Shown one piece after another: positions 11,358 to 21,213 of a stretch of 64,000 nucleotides of DNA. The translations under genes and the position numbers were made by a program. A model generated the notes under the pieces. That model had not been told where the DNA came from and did not search any database. It was given only the letters and a program-made list of their open reading frames with translations. How positions within the stretch are numbered: the first letter of the stretch is position 1; every line of letters starts with the position of its first letter. Origin of the DNA: Couchioplanes caeruleus (lineage in GTDB: Bacteria > Actinomycetota > Actinomycetes > Mycobacteriales > Micromonosporaceae); NCBI RefSeq assembly GCF_003751945.1, contig NZ_RJKL01000001.1, positions 7,520,501 through 7,584,500 of the forward strand, written 5' to 3'.

Positions 11358-12314
11358 GTGCCCAAGAAAATCCTGATCACAGGTGGTGCCGGCTTCATCG
11401 GCTCCCACTATGCCCAGTCGCTTTTGGACGGACACCGGAACGCCCTGTCGGTCACCGTTCTGGACAAACTCACTTATGCCGGTAATGCGAAAAACTTGGA
11501 CGAAATTCGTGAACTCCCGGGGTTTCGCTTCGTCCGGGGCAGCATCTGCGACGCCGACCTGGTGGACGAGCTCGTCGGTGAAGCGGACGAAATCGTGCAT
11601 TTCGCCGCGGAGACCCATGTGGACCGGTCCATCGCCGACGGCGCGGAGTTCGTCCGCACCAACGTCCTCGGTACCGGCACCCTTCTGGAGGCGGCCCGCC
11701 GCCACGGCGGCCGGCGATTCGTGCACGTCTCGACCGACGAGGTGTACGGCTCCATCGCCACCGGTTCCTGGCCCGAGGAGCATCCGCTGCGGCCCAGCTC
11801 GCCGTATTCGGCGTCCAAGGCGGCCAGCGACCTGCTCGCCCTGAGCTACCACACCACCTACGGACTGGATGTCGTGGTCACGCGCTGCTGTAACAACCTC
11901 GGGCCGCGGCAGTACCCGGAGAAGATCATCCCGCTGTTCGTCACCCGGTTGCTCGCCGGGTGCACCGTGCCGCTCTACGGCACCGGCGAGAACGTCCGCG
12001 AGTGGATGCACGTCGACGACCACGTGGAGGCGCTGGAACGGGTACGCACCCGGGGCCGGCCGGGGGAGATCTACAACATCGGCAGCGGCGTCGAACTCAC
12101 CAACCGCGAGCTCGTCGCCGCGCTGCTCGAGCTCTGCGACGCGGACTGGGACCGGGTGGAGTTCGTCGCCGACCGGCCCGGCCACGACCGCCGCTATTGC
12201 CTGGACAGCACGAAGATCCGGACCGAGCTGGGCTGGACACCGCGCCGCGACCTGCGCACCGCGCTGGCCGACACGGTCGACTGGTACCGCAAGAACGATG
12301 AGTGGGCCGCCTGA
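11358..12314 (+). CDS. rfbB: dTDP-glucose 4,6-dehydratase
   Basis: A 318-aa extended short-chain dehydrogenase. ITGGAGFIGSHYA is the NAD-binding motif, HFAAETHVDRSI and STDEVYG are family signatures, and YSASK carries the catalytic Tyr and Lys. GTG at 11358 is chosen because AGAGGAG lies just upstream; a longer frame from 11283 lacks homology. The enzyme converts dTDP-glucose to the 4-keto-6-deoxy sugar, the first committed step to deoxysugars. Within this cluster it implies a glycosylated product. No glycosyltransferase is in the window, so it would lie further upstream. Confidence 0.92.
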   Translation: MPKKILITGGAGFIGSHYAQSLLDGHRNALSVTVLDKLTYAGNAKNLDEIRELPGFRFVRGSICDADLVDELVGEADEIVHFAAETHVDRSIADGAEFVRTNVLGTGTLLEAARRHGGRRFVHVSTDEVYGSIATGSWPEEHPLRPSSPYSASKAASDLLALSYHTTYGLDVVVTRCCNNLGPRQYPEKIIPLFVTRLLAGCTVPLYGTGENVREWMHVDDHVEALERVRTRGRPGEIYNIGSGVELTNRELVAALLELCDADWDRVEFVADRPGHDRRYCLDSTKIRTELGWTPRRDLRTALADTVDWYRKNDEWAA

Positions 12315-12343
12315 GAAGGCACGCCCCTGGAGAGGGAGTGACG

Positions 12344-13906
12344 ATGAGCCACACGCAGGCCCCCCGGGCCGGCTTGAGGGAGTGGACCGGCCTGGCCGTC
12401 CTCGCCCTGCCGGCCATGCTGATCGTGATGGACATGACGGTGCTGCATCTCGCCGTGCCGAGGCTCAGCGCCGACCTGGCCCCCACGAGCTCGCAGTTGC
12501 TGTGGATCACTGACATCTACGGGTTCTTCGTCGCGGGCTTCCTCATCACGATGGGAACGCTCGGCGACCGTACAGGGCGCCGCCGCCTGCTGCTGATCGG
12601 CGCCGCGGCGTTCGCGGCGGCGTCGGTGCTCGCGGCGTACGCCGACAGCGCCGAGATGCTGATCGCCGCCCGCGCGCTGCTGGGCCTCGCCGGTGCCACG
12701 CTGATGCCCTCGACGCTCTCGCTGCTGCGCGTCATGTTCCTCGACGAACGCCAGCGCACGATCGCCATCTCGGTCTGGACCCTCAGCTTCACCATCGGCG
12801 CCTCCATCGGCCCGCTCGTCGGCGGCCTGATGCTGGAGAACTTCTGGTGGGGATCGGTGTTCCTGATGGCGGTCCCGGTGATGGTGCTGCTCGTCATCGC
12901 CGGCCCCGCCCTGCTCCCGGAGTACCGCGCCGACGATGCCGGGCGCCTGGACCTGATCAGCTCCGCGCTGTCGCTGGCCGCCGTCCTGCCCGCCGTGTAC
13001 GGCATCAAGGAGATCGCCCGCGCCGGCGTGAGCCTCACCGCGCTGCTGACCATCGCCGCGGGCCTGCTCGCCGGCTGGCTGTTCCTGCACCGTCAGCGCC
13101 GCCTCGCGGACCCGCTCATCGATCTGAGCCTGTTCCGCGAGGCGCGCTTCTCCGTCTCGCTCGGGACGCTCGCCGCCCTGTCGTTCATGATGTTCGGCAT
13201 CAACCTGTTCATCGTCCAGTCCCTGCAACTCGTCCACGGGTTGTCACCGCTCGAGGCGGGGCTGTGGACGCTGCCGGGCAGCATCGGCGGCGTGCTCGGC
13301 ACGGTGATCGCGACCAGCCTGCTGCGCGTCGTACGCAAGGCGTACGTGATGGCCTCCGCCCTGGGTCTGGCCGCCGCGGGCCTGGCACTGGTGACCCAGG
13401 TCGGTCCCGCCGACTTCGCGTTGCTGGTGACCGGTCTCGCCGTGATCTCCAGCGGCATCGCGGCCGCCCTGAACCTCGGCACGGACCTGGTCGTCAGCTC
13501 CGTCCCGGAGGAACGCGCCAGCGCGGCCTCCGCGGTGTCGGAGACGGGCAACGAGTTCGGCGGCGCCCTGGGCCTCGCCGTGCTGGGCAGCGTCGGCACC
13601 GCCGTCTACAGCGGTCAGGTCCGGGATGAGCTCCCGGCCGGCATCCCGGCCGAGTGGGCCGATAGCGCCACCGAGACGCTGGCCGGAGCCCTGGAGGTGG
13701 TCCGGCGACTCCCGGCTGCCGAGGGGGCCCGCCTCGCCGACGTGGCCCGTGACGCGTTCAGCAACGGGTTGGCGGTGATCTCCGGCATCGGCGCCGTGCT
13801 GATTGCGGTCTCCGCGGCCGTGGTGGCGGTCAAGCTGCGTGACCTTCAGTCCCAGGACGAGCCCGAGGCGTCCCCCGATTCGGAGGACCAGTACTCCCGC
13901 CGCTGA
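12344..13906 (+). CDS. MFS drug exporter, 14-TM DHA2 (EmrB/QacA) type
   Basis: A 520-aa membrane protein with about 14 hydrophobic segments. The first has [18 protein letters not shown], followed by the MFS loop motif [11 protein letters not shown] and the DHA2 element [13 protein letters not shown] at 12344 has GAGAGGGAG upstream; the in-frame start at 12302 would overlap the dehydratase. It is co-directional with the biosynthetic genes, 29 bases after the dehydratase, so export of the cluster product and a second layer of resistance are the likely roles. Confidence 0.88.
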   Translation: MSHTQAPRAGLREWTGLAVLALPAMLIVMDMTVLHLAVPRLSADLAPTSSQLLWITDIYGFFVAGFLITMGTLGDRTGRRRLLLIGAAAFAAASVLAAYADSAEMLIAARALLGLAGATLMPSTLSLLRVMFLDERQRTIAISVWTLSFTIGASIGPLVGGLMLENFWWGSVFLMAVPVMVLLVIAGPALLPEYRADDAGRLDLISSALSLAAVLPAVYGIKEIARAGVSLTALLTIAAGLLAGWLFLHRQRRLADPLIDLSLFREARFSVSLGTLAALSFMMFGINLFIVQSLQLVHGLSPLEAGLWTLPGSIGGVLGTVIATSLLRVVRKAYVMASALGLAAAGLALVTQVGPADFALLVTGLAVISSGIAAALNLGTDLVVSSVPEERASAASAVSETGNEFGGALGLAVLGSVGTAVYSGQVRDELPAGIPAEWADSATETLAGALEVVRRLPAAEGARLADVARDAFSNGLAVISGIGAVLIAVSAAVVAVKLRDLQSQDEPEASPDSEDQYSRR

Positions 13907-13944
13907 TCCCCGACCCCATCGAATCCGTTGCGGAGAGGAATGCC

Positions 13945-15132
13945 ATGCCCGCTTCCCGCCTGTTCACTTCCGAGTCGGTCACGGAAGGCCACCCGGACAA
14001 GATCGCTGATCAGATCAGCGACGGTATTCTCGACGCCCTGCTCTCGCAGGACCCGCGCAGCCGCGTTGCGGTGGAGACCCTGATCACGACCGGTCAGGTG
14101 CACGTCGCCGGCGAGGTGACGACCCAGGCGTACGCGGACATTCCCAGCATCGTGCGCGAAACCATCCTCGGCATCGGCTACGACTCGTCGAAGAAGGGTT
14201 TCGACGGCGCGTCCTGCGGCGTCAGCGTCTCCATCGGCTCGCAGTCGCCGGACATCGCCCAGGGCGTGGACAGCGCGGTCGAGCTGCGCGAGGGCAACTC
14301 CGAGCACGTCCTGGACGCGCAGGGTGCGGGCGATCAGGGCATGATGTTCGGCTTCGCCTGCTCGGAGACGCCGGAGCTGATGCCGTTGCCGATCGCGCTC
14401 GCCCACCGCCTGGCGCGGCGCCTGTCGGCCGCCCGCAAGGACGGCACGATCCCCTACCTGCGGCCGGACGGTAAGACCCAGGTCACCATCGAGTACGACG
14501 GCCTGCGCCCGGTCCGCCTCGACACGGTCGTCGTGTCGTCGCAGCACGCCGCGGACATCTCGCTCGAGTCGCTGCTGACCCCCGACGTCCGCGAGCACGT
14601 CATCGCCCCCGAGCTCGAGGGCCTGGGCCTGGACACCGAGGGCTACCGGCTGCTGGTCAACCCGACCGGCCGGTTCGAGATCGGCGGGCCGATGGGCGAC
14701 GCCGGCCTGACCGGTCGCAAGATCATCGTGGATACGTACGGTGGCTACGCCCGTCATGGTGGTGGCGCGTTCTCCGGCAAGGATCCGTCCAAGGTGGACC
14801 GGTCGGCCGCGTACGCGATGCGGTGGGTGGCCAAGAACGTGGTGGCGGCGGGCCTTGCCGAGCGGTGTGAGACGCAGGTCGCGTACGCGATCGGTAAGGC
14901 GCACCCGGTGAGCCTGTTCGTGGAGACGTTCGGCACGGAGAACGTGCCGGTGGAGCGGATCGAGAAGGCCATTCACGAGGTGTTCGACCTGCGCCCGGCC
15001 GCGATCATCCGCGATCTGGATCTGCTGCGTCCGATCTACCAGCAGACCGCGGCGTACGGTCACTTCGGCCGTGAGCTTCCGGAACTGCTCTGGGAGAACA
15101 CGGGCCGCGCCCAGGACCTCAAGTCCGCGTGA
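13945..15132 (+). CDS. metK: S-adenosylmethionine synthetase
   Basis: A 395-aa full-length enzyme. The N-terminus [20 protein letters not shown], the [12 protein letters not shown] loop and [19 protein letters not shown] are the three MetK signatures. It makes SAM from methionine and ATP. It starts 38 bases after the exporter with GGAGAGGA upstream. Its setting at the edge of a biosynthetic cluster, not next to primary metabolism genes, suggests a pathway-dedicated second copy supplying methylations. Alternatively the cluster simply ends at the sole metK; the rest of the genome would decide. Confidence 0.93.
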   Translation: MPASRLFTSESVTEGHPDKIADQISDGILDALLSQDPRSRVAVETLITTGQVHVAGEVTTQAYADIPSIVRETILGIGYDSSKKGFDGASCGVSVSIGSQSPDIAQGVDSAVELREGNSEHVLDAQGAGDQGMMFGFACSETPELMPLPIALAHRLARRLSAARKDGTIPYLRPDGKTQVTIEYDGLRPVRLDTVVVSSQHAADISLESLLTPDVREHVIAPELEGLGLDTEGYRLLVNPTGRFEIGGPMGDAGLTGRKIIVDTYGGYARHGGGAFSGKDPSKVDRSAAYAMRWVAKNVVAAGLAERCETQVAYAIGKAHPVSLFVETFGTENVPVERIEKAIHEVFDLRPAAIIRDLDLLRPIYQQTAAYGHFGRELPELLWENTGRAQDLKSA

Positions 15133-15184
15133 CCCGGGAGAAAATACTGGCGCGGCCCGATCCCGGCACGGCACACTCCTGATC

Positions 15185-15784
15185 ATGGTGAGATCGGTGC
15201 GCAGCGTCCCTGGTCTGATCGCCGCGGAGGCGACGCAAGATCGAATCAAGTTCCTCTTCTTCTGGGGGCATCAGCCCGAACGGGACGGTGGCATCGGCGC
15301 CGGCTGTCTGAGCCAGTGGTGGGCGGCGCCGTTCACCGTCGACGGCGTGGAGTTCGCGACCGCGGAGCACTACATGATGTGGCGCAAGGCGACACTGTTC
15401 GACGATCACGGCATGGCCGAACGCATCCTCGCCGCGCCGCATCCGAAGGCGGCCAAGGCCTTGGGCGGCCGCGTCGCAGGCTTCGATCAGCGGACCTGGG
15501 ACGAGCACCGCTTTCCCATCGTGGTCGCCGGGAACCTGGCGAAATTCGGCCGGCACTCACCGTTGCGCGCCTTCCTGTTGGGCACGGGGGAGCGGGTCCT
15601 CGTCGAGGCCAGTCCGGTCGACCGGATCTGGGGTATCGGTCTCGCCCACGACGATCCGGCCGCGGCCGACCCCCGTCGTTGGCGAGGGCTCAATTTGTTG
15701 GGATTCGCCCTCATGGAGGTACGGGAGTCTCTCAGGCAGACCGATGCGTCCCTGTTGCGAGACGGGTATTCGTCACCGAGTTGA
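15185..15784 (+). CDS. NADAR family (YbiA-like) protein
   Basis: A 199-aa protein with the NADAR pattern: LFFWGH, CLSQWWAAPF, EHYMMWRKATLF, GNLAKF and VEASPVDRIWGIGL. ATG at 15185 is where homology begins. No strong Shine-Dalgarno is visible. Members act on NAD/ADP-ribose-type substrates: some cleave N-glycosidic bonds, and others remove ADP-ribose from guanosine in DNA, countering DarT toxins. No DarT partner is adjacent here, so the substrate is open. Confidence 0.85.
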   Translation: MVRSVRSVPGLIAAEATQDRIKFLFFWGHQPERDGGIGAGCLSQWWAAPFTVDGVEFATAEHYMMWRKATLFDDHGMAERILAAPHPKAAKALGGRVAGFDQRTWDEHRFPIVVAGNLAKFGRHSPLRAFLLGTGERVLVEASPVDRIWGIGLAHDDPAAADPRRWRGLNLLGFALMEVRESLRQTDASLLRDGYSSPS

Positions 15785-15866
15785 CATTGCATCCGGCGGT
15801 CGGTCGATACTTCGGTCCAGTGATCTTCAACGATCTGGGCCTGAGCGGGAGAGGACCGCAATTCTC

Positions 15867-16481
15867 ATGAGACGTACCGTCGCCGTCGCCGTCGCCGTGT
15901 TGACCCTGGCCGGCGCCGGGTGTTCGGCCGGGAGCGGACCGACCGAGGCCGAGAAGCAGTACGCCGCGGCGAAGCCGGAGAAGCCGCGGACCGGCAGCGA
16001 CTTCGAGCGGACCTGCGCCGACGGGCTGGGCTTCCCGGGTCTGACCGCGTACGAGAAGAAGGCCGGTCGGGTGCACCCGATGGCGGTCGTCAAGAAGACC
16101 GATGATTCGTGGTACGTCGACTCCCCGTCGGGAAGCGACTTCCCGGCGACCTGGATGGTGGACACCATCGCCGGGACGGACAGGACCGAGCTGGTCGTGT
16201 GCGTGGAACAGACCGGTGCCAAGCCGACATCGCGGATCTGTGACATGGAGGACCGCGAGTCCGGTGGGAAGTACAAGATGACCATGTACGACGTCGACTA
16301 CCGGATCCGGGTGCTGGACGCGCAGAGCGGCAAGAGCGTGTTCGAGAAGAAGGGCACCAGGAGCGAGAAGGAGTGCCCGGTCGTGACGTTCCGCCGTGCG
16401 ACCGAGGACAAGAGCAAGTACTACCCGTCGATCGACAGCAAGACGATCCGGCCGATCATCAAGCCGTACGTCGCACCCTGA
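15867..16481 (+). CDS. Putative lipoprotein
   Basis: A 204-aa protein with a basic start MRRT, a hydrophobic stretch and a lipobox LAGAGC, so it is probably anchored outside the membrane by Cys20. GGGAGAGGA precedes the ATG. The mature part has four or more cysteines and a Lys-rich C-terminus; no known domain was recognised. It stands alone between NADAR and GNAT genes. Confidence 0.7.
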   Translation: MRRTVAVAVAVLTLAGAGCSAGSGPTEAEKQYAAAKPEKPRTGSDFERTCADGLGFPGLTAYEKKAGRVHPMAVVKKTDDSWYVDSPSGSDFPATWMVDTIAGTDRTELVVCVEQTGAKPTSRICDMEDRESGGKYKMTMYDVDYRIRVLDAQSGKSVFEKKGTRSEKECPVVTFRRATEDKSKYYPSIDSKTIRPIIKPYVAP

Positions 16482-16684
16482 GCGGATTCTCGGCCGGAGC
16501 CCGGCGCCGTCGTCGGGACCGGCCGAAGAACCCCTGCAGCGCGCTCATCAGCGTGCCGCCGGCGTGTCGCCGGACATCTCCCACACCATGCCGGCTGGGA
16601 AAGTGTGATGGATCTTGCAGGCCGGGCTGCCCGGTGCCTACCGCCGCTTCTGCCATCCTGGGGCGGGCATGTCGAGGAGGCTCC

Positions 16685-17140
16685 ATGGGGGATCGTCAGC
16701 GTGACGGCTACGTGCTGACCAACGACGCGGCACGGGTCGATGTGGATCGAGTTCACAAGTGGCTGGGTGAGCAGTCCTACTGGGCCACCGGGCGTTCTTA
16801 CGAGGCCGTGGTGCGCTCCATGGAGGGCTCATTGCCGTACTCGATCTTCGCCGGCGGCGAGCAGGTGGCAATTGCCCGGGCCGTGACGGACGGAGCGACC
16901 TTCGCGTGGCTCTGTGACGTGTTCGTCGACGTCGACCACCGAGGGCGAGGACTGGGCCAGTGGTTGGTCGACAGCATCCTCGAGGATCTCTCCGCCCAAG
17001 GAATTCCCCGGTTCCTGCTGGCCACCAGAGACGCCCATGGGGTGTACCGACGTTCCGGCTTCGAGGTCCTCGACGGCGCTGACCGTTACATGGAGATCGA
17101 CCGTCGCCCGACGCGAGCTGCCGTGCTGGGGCGCGCCTGA
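16685..17140 (+). CDS. GNAT N-acetyltransferase
   Basis: A 151-aa protein with the acetyl-CoA loop DHRGRGLGQWLVDSIL and the C-terminal YRRSGFEVL of the GNAT fold. ATG at 16685 follows GAGGAGG. The acceptor substrate is unknown. It lies 42 bases upstream of the methionine aminopeptidase gene and may share its transcript. The 203 bases before it show no confident gene. Confidence 0.8.
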   Translation: MGDRQRDGYVLTNDAARVDVDRVHKWLGEQSYWATGRSYEAVVRSMEGSLPYSIFAGGEQVAIARAVTDGATFAWLCDVFVDVDHRGRGLGQWLVDSILEDLSAQGIPRFLLATRDAHGVYRRSGFEVLDGADRYMEIDRRPTRAAVLGRA

Positions 17141-17182
17141 TGGGAGCCCGCGCCGATACCGCTCGCGGGCAGGGAGGCCGTC

Positions 17183-17971
17183 ATGATCGAGCTTAAGTCC
17201 GCCGAGGAGATCGGCCGGATGGCGGTGGCCGGCCAGTTCGTCGGCGAGCTGCTCGCCGAGTTGAGCGGTGTCGCCGCAGTCGGCGTCAACCTGATGGACC
17301 TGGAACACCACGCCCGCCGCCGGATCAAGGAACGCGGCGCCGAATCCTGCTACTGGGACTACGCCCCCTCCTTCGGCCGCGGCCCGTTCCGCAATGTTCT
17401 GTGCCTCTCGGTCAACGACGCCGTGCTGCACGGCCTGCCGCGCGACTATGTACTGCGGGAAGGTGACCTGCTCAGCATCGACATGGCAGCCGGCATCGAC
17501 GGCTGGGTGGCCGACTCCGCGATCTCCGTCATCATCGGCACCCCCGACCCGGCCGACCTGAAACTGATCGAGGCCACCGAGGTCGCACTGGAGGCCGGCA
17601 TCACCGCCGCCCAGCCCGGCGGCCGTCTCGGCGACATCTCCGCCGCGATCGGCGAGGTCGCCCACTCCTACGGGTACGGCGTCAACACCGAATTCGGCGG
17701 CCACGGCATCGGCCGCACCATGCACGAGGCCCCGCACATCCCCAACCACGGCCGGGCCCGCCGCGGCATGAAGCTCGAACCCGGCGTCACCATCGCCATC
17801 GAGCCCTGGTTCTGCCGCTCCACCGACAGAGTCAAGGTCGACGACGACGGCTGGACGATCCGCTCCGCCGACGGCTCCCGTACCGCCCACTCCGAACACA
17901 CCGTCGCCATCACGGCTTCCGGCCCCCAGGTCCTGACCCGCCGCCCTCCGGACCCGCTGTCCAGGCCCTGA
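17183..17971 (+). CDS. map: Type I methionine aminopeptidase
   Basis: A 262-aa pita-bread metallopeptidase that removes initiator Met from nascent proteins. The metal ligands are visible: Asp in SIDMAAGIDGW and in VADSAISV, His in GGHGIGRTMHEAPH, Glu in IAIEPW, and Glu in AHSEHTVAI. AGGGAGG precedes the ATG. Length fits the short type I class without the N-terminal zinc extension. Actinobacteria often carry two or three map genes, so this may be an accessory copy. Confidence 0.93.
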   Translation: MIELKSAEEIGRMAVAGQFVGELLAELSGVAAVGVNLMDLEHHARRRIKERGAESCYWDYAPSFGRGPFRNVLCLSVNDAVLHGLPRDYVLREGDLLSIDMAAGIDGWVADSAISVIIGTPDPADLKLIEATEVALEAGITAAQPGGRLGDISAAIGEVAHSYGYGVNTEFGGHGIGRTMHEAPHIPNHGRARRGMKLEPGVTIAIEPWFCRSTDRVKVDDDGWTIRSADGSRTAHSEHTVAITASGPQVLTRRPPDPLSRP

Positions 17972-18056
17972 CGGGGGATGTTCCCGAGACGCTGCGCACC
18001 AGTGGTGAGGCGCCGATCCGCAGCTACAGTGGCGTTCTCGGCAACCGGGAGGCGGC

Positions 18057-18434
18057 ATGAGAGACATCGATGCGGCTGAGGAATGGCTGGACTCGTGGGC
18101 AGCAAGCGTCGACGCGAACGCCGCGCGGGCGGTCGACCTGTCGCGCCGCGTGGCAGCCCTGACCGGCGAGGCCCGCAACCCCGACGGCACGATCACGGTC
18201 GCCGTCGGCCCGGCCGGCCAGGTCGTCCGCCTCGACCTCACCGAACATCCCGCGCTCGGCCGCGACATCATGAGCGTGATCGCCCGGGCCCAGGCCGACC
18301 TCTCCGCCAAGGTCGCCGACCAGGTCCGGGACACCGTCGGCGCCGACTCCGACACCGGTCGCGCCGTGATCCACTCGTACGACGAGCGCTTCCCCGCCCC
18401 TCGCGAGGAGGACGACGAGCGCCGTGGCGGGTGA
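18057..18434 (+). CDS. YbaB/EbfC-like nucleoid-associated protein
   Basis: A 125-aa protein with an N-terminal helical stretch, a central GTITVAVGPAGQVVRLDL beta region and a following helix, as in the YbaB/EbfC DNA-binding family common in actinobacteria. The acidic C-terminal tail (EEDDERRGG) is typical of those paralogues. The ATG follows GGGAGG. Downstream is a broken small reading frame. Confidence 0.65.
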   Translation: MRDIDAAEEWLDSWAASVDANAARAVDLSRRVAALTGEARNPDGTITVAVGPAGQVVRLDLTEHPALGRDIMSVIARAQADLSAKVADQVRDTVGADSDTGRAVIHSYDERFPAPREEDDERRGG

Positions 18435-18560
18435 CGAGGTCAGAGGCGCGAGCGCGCCTCGCGGCCGCCGCTACCGAGCCTCGACCCGGCCGCCCTGGAC
18501 GAGATCGACCGGGCCGGGTCGATGAAGCAGTTCGGCTACGTCATGGGTCGCGAGGACTGA
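18424..18560 (+). pseudogene. Short frame-disrupted remnant after the YbaB gene
   Basis: From GTG 18424 one frame reads VAGDEVRGASAP. The plausible continuation LDPAALDEIDRAG...MKQFGYVMGRED sits in another frame, ending with TGA at 18558. Third positions in that second stretch are almost all G or C, as in real genes here. The two parts look like the ends of one small gene after a deletion or frameshift. Function is unknown. Confidence 0.35.
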
Positions 18561-18561
18561 G

Positions 18562-20985
18562 TCACGCGGCCGTGAGATGGGTGCCGTGCGGCGCGCTGCC
18601 TTCCGGACCGGAGGTCGTGGCGGCGAGAAGGTGTTCGACGGCTTCCTGGGTCATCGGGCGGTGGAACAGGAAACCCTGCGCAAGGTGGCAGTTCATGTGC
18701 TGAAGCAGGGCCGCCTGCTGCGGGGTTTCGACGCCTTCGGCGATGGTGCTCAGCCGCAGGGTCTCGCTGAGGTGCAGGATGGCCCGGATGAACGCGTGGT
18801 CCTGCGGGCCCGGGGCGTTGCCGCCGTCGGAGCGTACGAAGGAGCGGTCGATCTTCAGGATGTCGACCGGCAGGTGCCGCAGGTACGACAGCGAGGCGTA
18901 GCCGGTGCCGAAGTCGTCGATGGCGATGCGGATGCCGTGATCGCGGAGCCGTTGCAGGCAGCTGTGTACGTCGGTCGCGGTGGAGCCGGTCACCGCGACC
19001 AGGGCGGTCTCGGTGATCTCCAGGATCAGGGCGGTCGGCGGCAGGCCGCTGGCCGACAGCGCCTCGAATATCGTCTCTGCGAACTGCGGGTCGGACAGTT
19101 GGTGGCCGGAGACGTTGACCGACAGGCTCAGGCCGAAACGCTGATGCCACTCGGTGGCCTGTTCGGTGGCGTGGCGCAACACCCACGCGCCGATCGGAAT
19201 GATCAGCCCGCTGTCCTCGGCGGCCGGGATGAACTCGTCGGGCGGGACGCTGGTGCCGTCCGGCCTGGTCCAGCGCAGCAGAGCCTCCAGGGAACGCACC
19301 TCGCCGGTGCGCGAGTCGACCACCGGCTGGTAGTGCACGCGGAACTCGGCATCGGTCAGAGCGCGGCGCAGGTCGTCCACGAGCCGGGCGGTGTCGAGAC
19401 GGCTGCTGCGCAGCTCGACGTCGAAGGCCGCGATGCGGTTGCGGCCGTCGGCCTTGGCGGTACGCAGGGCCGCCCCCGCATCGCGCAGTGCCTCGGCGGC
19501 GGTCAGCGGCGCGTCCATCACCCGGTACCCGATGCTGGCGGTGACGACGACCTCGCGGTCGTTCTGCAGGTACGGGACACGCCCGGCCGCCATGATCTGC
19601 GCGGCGCGCAGCGCGGGATCGGTGCCCGCCGGGTCCTCCAGCACCAGCGCGAACTCGTCCGCGCCGACCCGGGCCAGGCTGTCGGACTCGGTGAGCAGGC
19701 CCAGTAGCCGGGTCGACAGTTCGATGAGCACCCGGTCGCCGGCCTCGTGGCCGAGTGTGTCGTTGAGATCGGCGAAACCGTCCAGGCCCACCAGCAGCAA
19801 CGCCGGAGATCCGGTTTCCCGGCGGCGGGCCAGCGCCCGCTCCAGCCGCTCCAGCAGCAGCGCGCGGTTGGGCAGACCCGTGAGCGGGTCGTGCAGCGCG
19901 CGGTGGGTGAGCTGCCGCTGCAACGTCTCCTGGTCGCGCAGTGCCTTTGTCAGCTCGATGGCCTGCCGGTCCAGCAGGGCCGCCCGGCGCTGAGCGACCC
20001 GGGCCAGCATTCCGAGCCGTACGACGAGCAGGGTGGAGATGATCGCGCCCAGCAGGGTCGGTACGAGTGTGTCGTACCAGGCGGTGCTGGCGGCATAGCG
20101 GTGGACGAAACGTACGCCGGTGACGACGGCGAGCGGGCACAGGAAAGCGATGCCGGCGAAGGCCAACAGCCGGCCGGGGCGGACGCCGCGGGTGGCCCGG
20201 CGGACCCGGCCCAGGCCGGCGACCGAGGGGTGCAGCGAGGCGGTGCCGAAGACCACGGCCCAGGTGAGCCACAGGACGTTGTCGAGGTTGCTCACCGAGA
20301 TGTAGCCGTCCAGCCCGACGCGCGCAAAGTACACGACGTCGCCGGTCAGCAGCGCGAAGATCGAAGCGGTCAGCAGCGCGCTGGCCGGGCGCCGGGAGCC
20401 GGTCGTGAAGATCAGCCGGGCCAGGCCGGTGAGGATCAGCAGATCGCACACCGCGTATGCCATCCAGATGCCCACCATGCCCGAGCTCGCGCCGGGTTGA
20501 TGGAGGTACGGCTGCACCACCACGGTCCACCAGATCGCTGCCACGCCGGCGGTGACCACTCCGGCGTCGACCAGCTCGGCCGCGGTCCAGGCCCAGGAAC
20601 GCCGGGGTACGACCACCGCCAGCCCCGCGATCAGCAGCCCGTACATCACGAAGTAGACGGCGTCCACGACCGAGCCGAAGACGGCCTGGCCGTAGACCTC
20701 GTAGCCGACCGCGAACATGGTGTTGGCCAGCATCGACACGGCCAACGCGGCGATCATCAGCCACCATCCGGCGGTGCGCGCGGGACGATGCCGCCGCACC
20801 CCGGCGATCGCCGCCACCACACCGGATCCCATGATGAGGGCGAAGACGACGACGCCGACGAGGCGCGGACAGCACACGAACGCCACCACGGCGACCATGC
20901 CGAGGAGAAAGTACGCCGCCCACGCGGCGGTACCACCCGGCCGCCAGGCTCCACCCACGGACGGCCGCGCCACAGACCATTCCAT
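18562..20985 (-). CDS. Membrane GGDEF-EAL protein with degenerate GADEF
   Basis: An 807-aa protein with about eight N-terminal membrane segments (1-300), a GGDEF domain (about 360-520) and an EAL domain (about 540-790). The cyclase signature reads VGADEF instead of GGDEF, so diguanylate cyclase activity is doubtful. The phosphodiesterase site looks complete: EALLRW, SVNVSG, LEITET, DDFGTGYASL, DILKIDRSF and AEGVET. It probably degrades c-di-GMP, with GGDEF as a possible GTP sensor. The start at 20985 follows GAAGGCGG; a far longer upstream frame is antisense to the acyltransferase gene. A second 807-aa homologue lies at 30602-33025. Confidence 0.88.
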   Translation of the reverse strand: MEWSVARPSVGGAWRPGGTAAWAAYFLLGMVAVVAFVCCPRLVGVVVFALIMGSGVVAAIAGVRRHRPARTAGWWLMIAALAVSMLANTMFAVGYEVYGQAVFGSVVDAVYFVMYGLLIAGLAVVVPRRSWAWTAAELVDAGVVTAGVAAIWWTVVVQPYLHQPGASSGMVGIWMAYAVCDLLILTGLARLIFTTGSRRPASALLTASIFALLTGDVVYFARVGLDGYISVSNLDNVLWLTWAVVFGTASLHPSVAGLGRVRRATRGVRPGRLLAFAGIAFLCPLAVVTGVRFVHRYAASTAWYDTLVPTLLGAIISTLLVVRLGMLARVAQRRAALLDRQAIELTKALRDQETLQRQLTHRALHDPLTGLPNRALLLERLERALARRRETGSPALLLVGLDGFADLNDTLGHEAGDRVLIELSTRLLGLLTESDSLARVGADEFALVLEDPAGTDPALRAAQIMAAGRVPYLQNDREVVVTASIGYRVMDAPLTAAEALRDAGAALRTAKADGRNRIAAFDVELRSSRLDTARLVDDLRRALTDAEFRVHYQPVVDSRTGEVRSLEALLRWTRPDGTSVPPDEFIPAAEDSGLIIPIGAWVLRHATEQATEWHQRFGLSLSVNVSGHQLSDPQFAETIFEALSASGLPPTALILEITETALVAVTGSTATDVHSCLQRLRDHGIRIAIDDFGTGYASLSYLRHLPVDILKIDRSFVRSDGGNAPGPQDHAFIRAILHLSETLRLSTIAEGVETPQQAALLQHMNCHLAQGFLFHRPMTQEAVEHLLAATTSGPEGSAPHGTHLTAA

Positions 20986-21213
20986 GCAGAACCGCCTTCG
21001 ACGCGTTGCCGGGCCGGGGAGCCCAGGGCCGTTCGGCCATGTAACGCTCGTCACGGTGCAGCTCAGGACCATTTCGGGTGCAACCCGGTATCCGCCGGGC
21101 GGTATCCCGCTGAGATGTGGCAGTGCTGGGCCTTGTGGATCGCCCCGAGGGGTCCCTCGATCACGCCTGACCTGTGATGCGGCCTGCCCCGGTCTGCCGT
21201 TACCCTGCGTGCC

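Noticed and set aside
15185..15784. DarT/DarG-like toxin-antitoxin pair at the NADAR gene
   Set aside because: Only the NADAR half is present; no DarT-like ADP-ribosyltransferase lies nearby.
16459..16686. Minus-strand frame MSALQGFFGRSRRRRR... in the gap before the GNAT gene
   Set aside because: Short, Arg-run composition, no homology recognised and no clear ribosome site.
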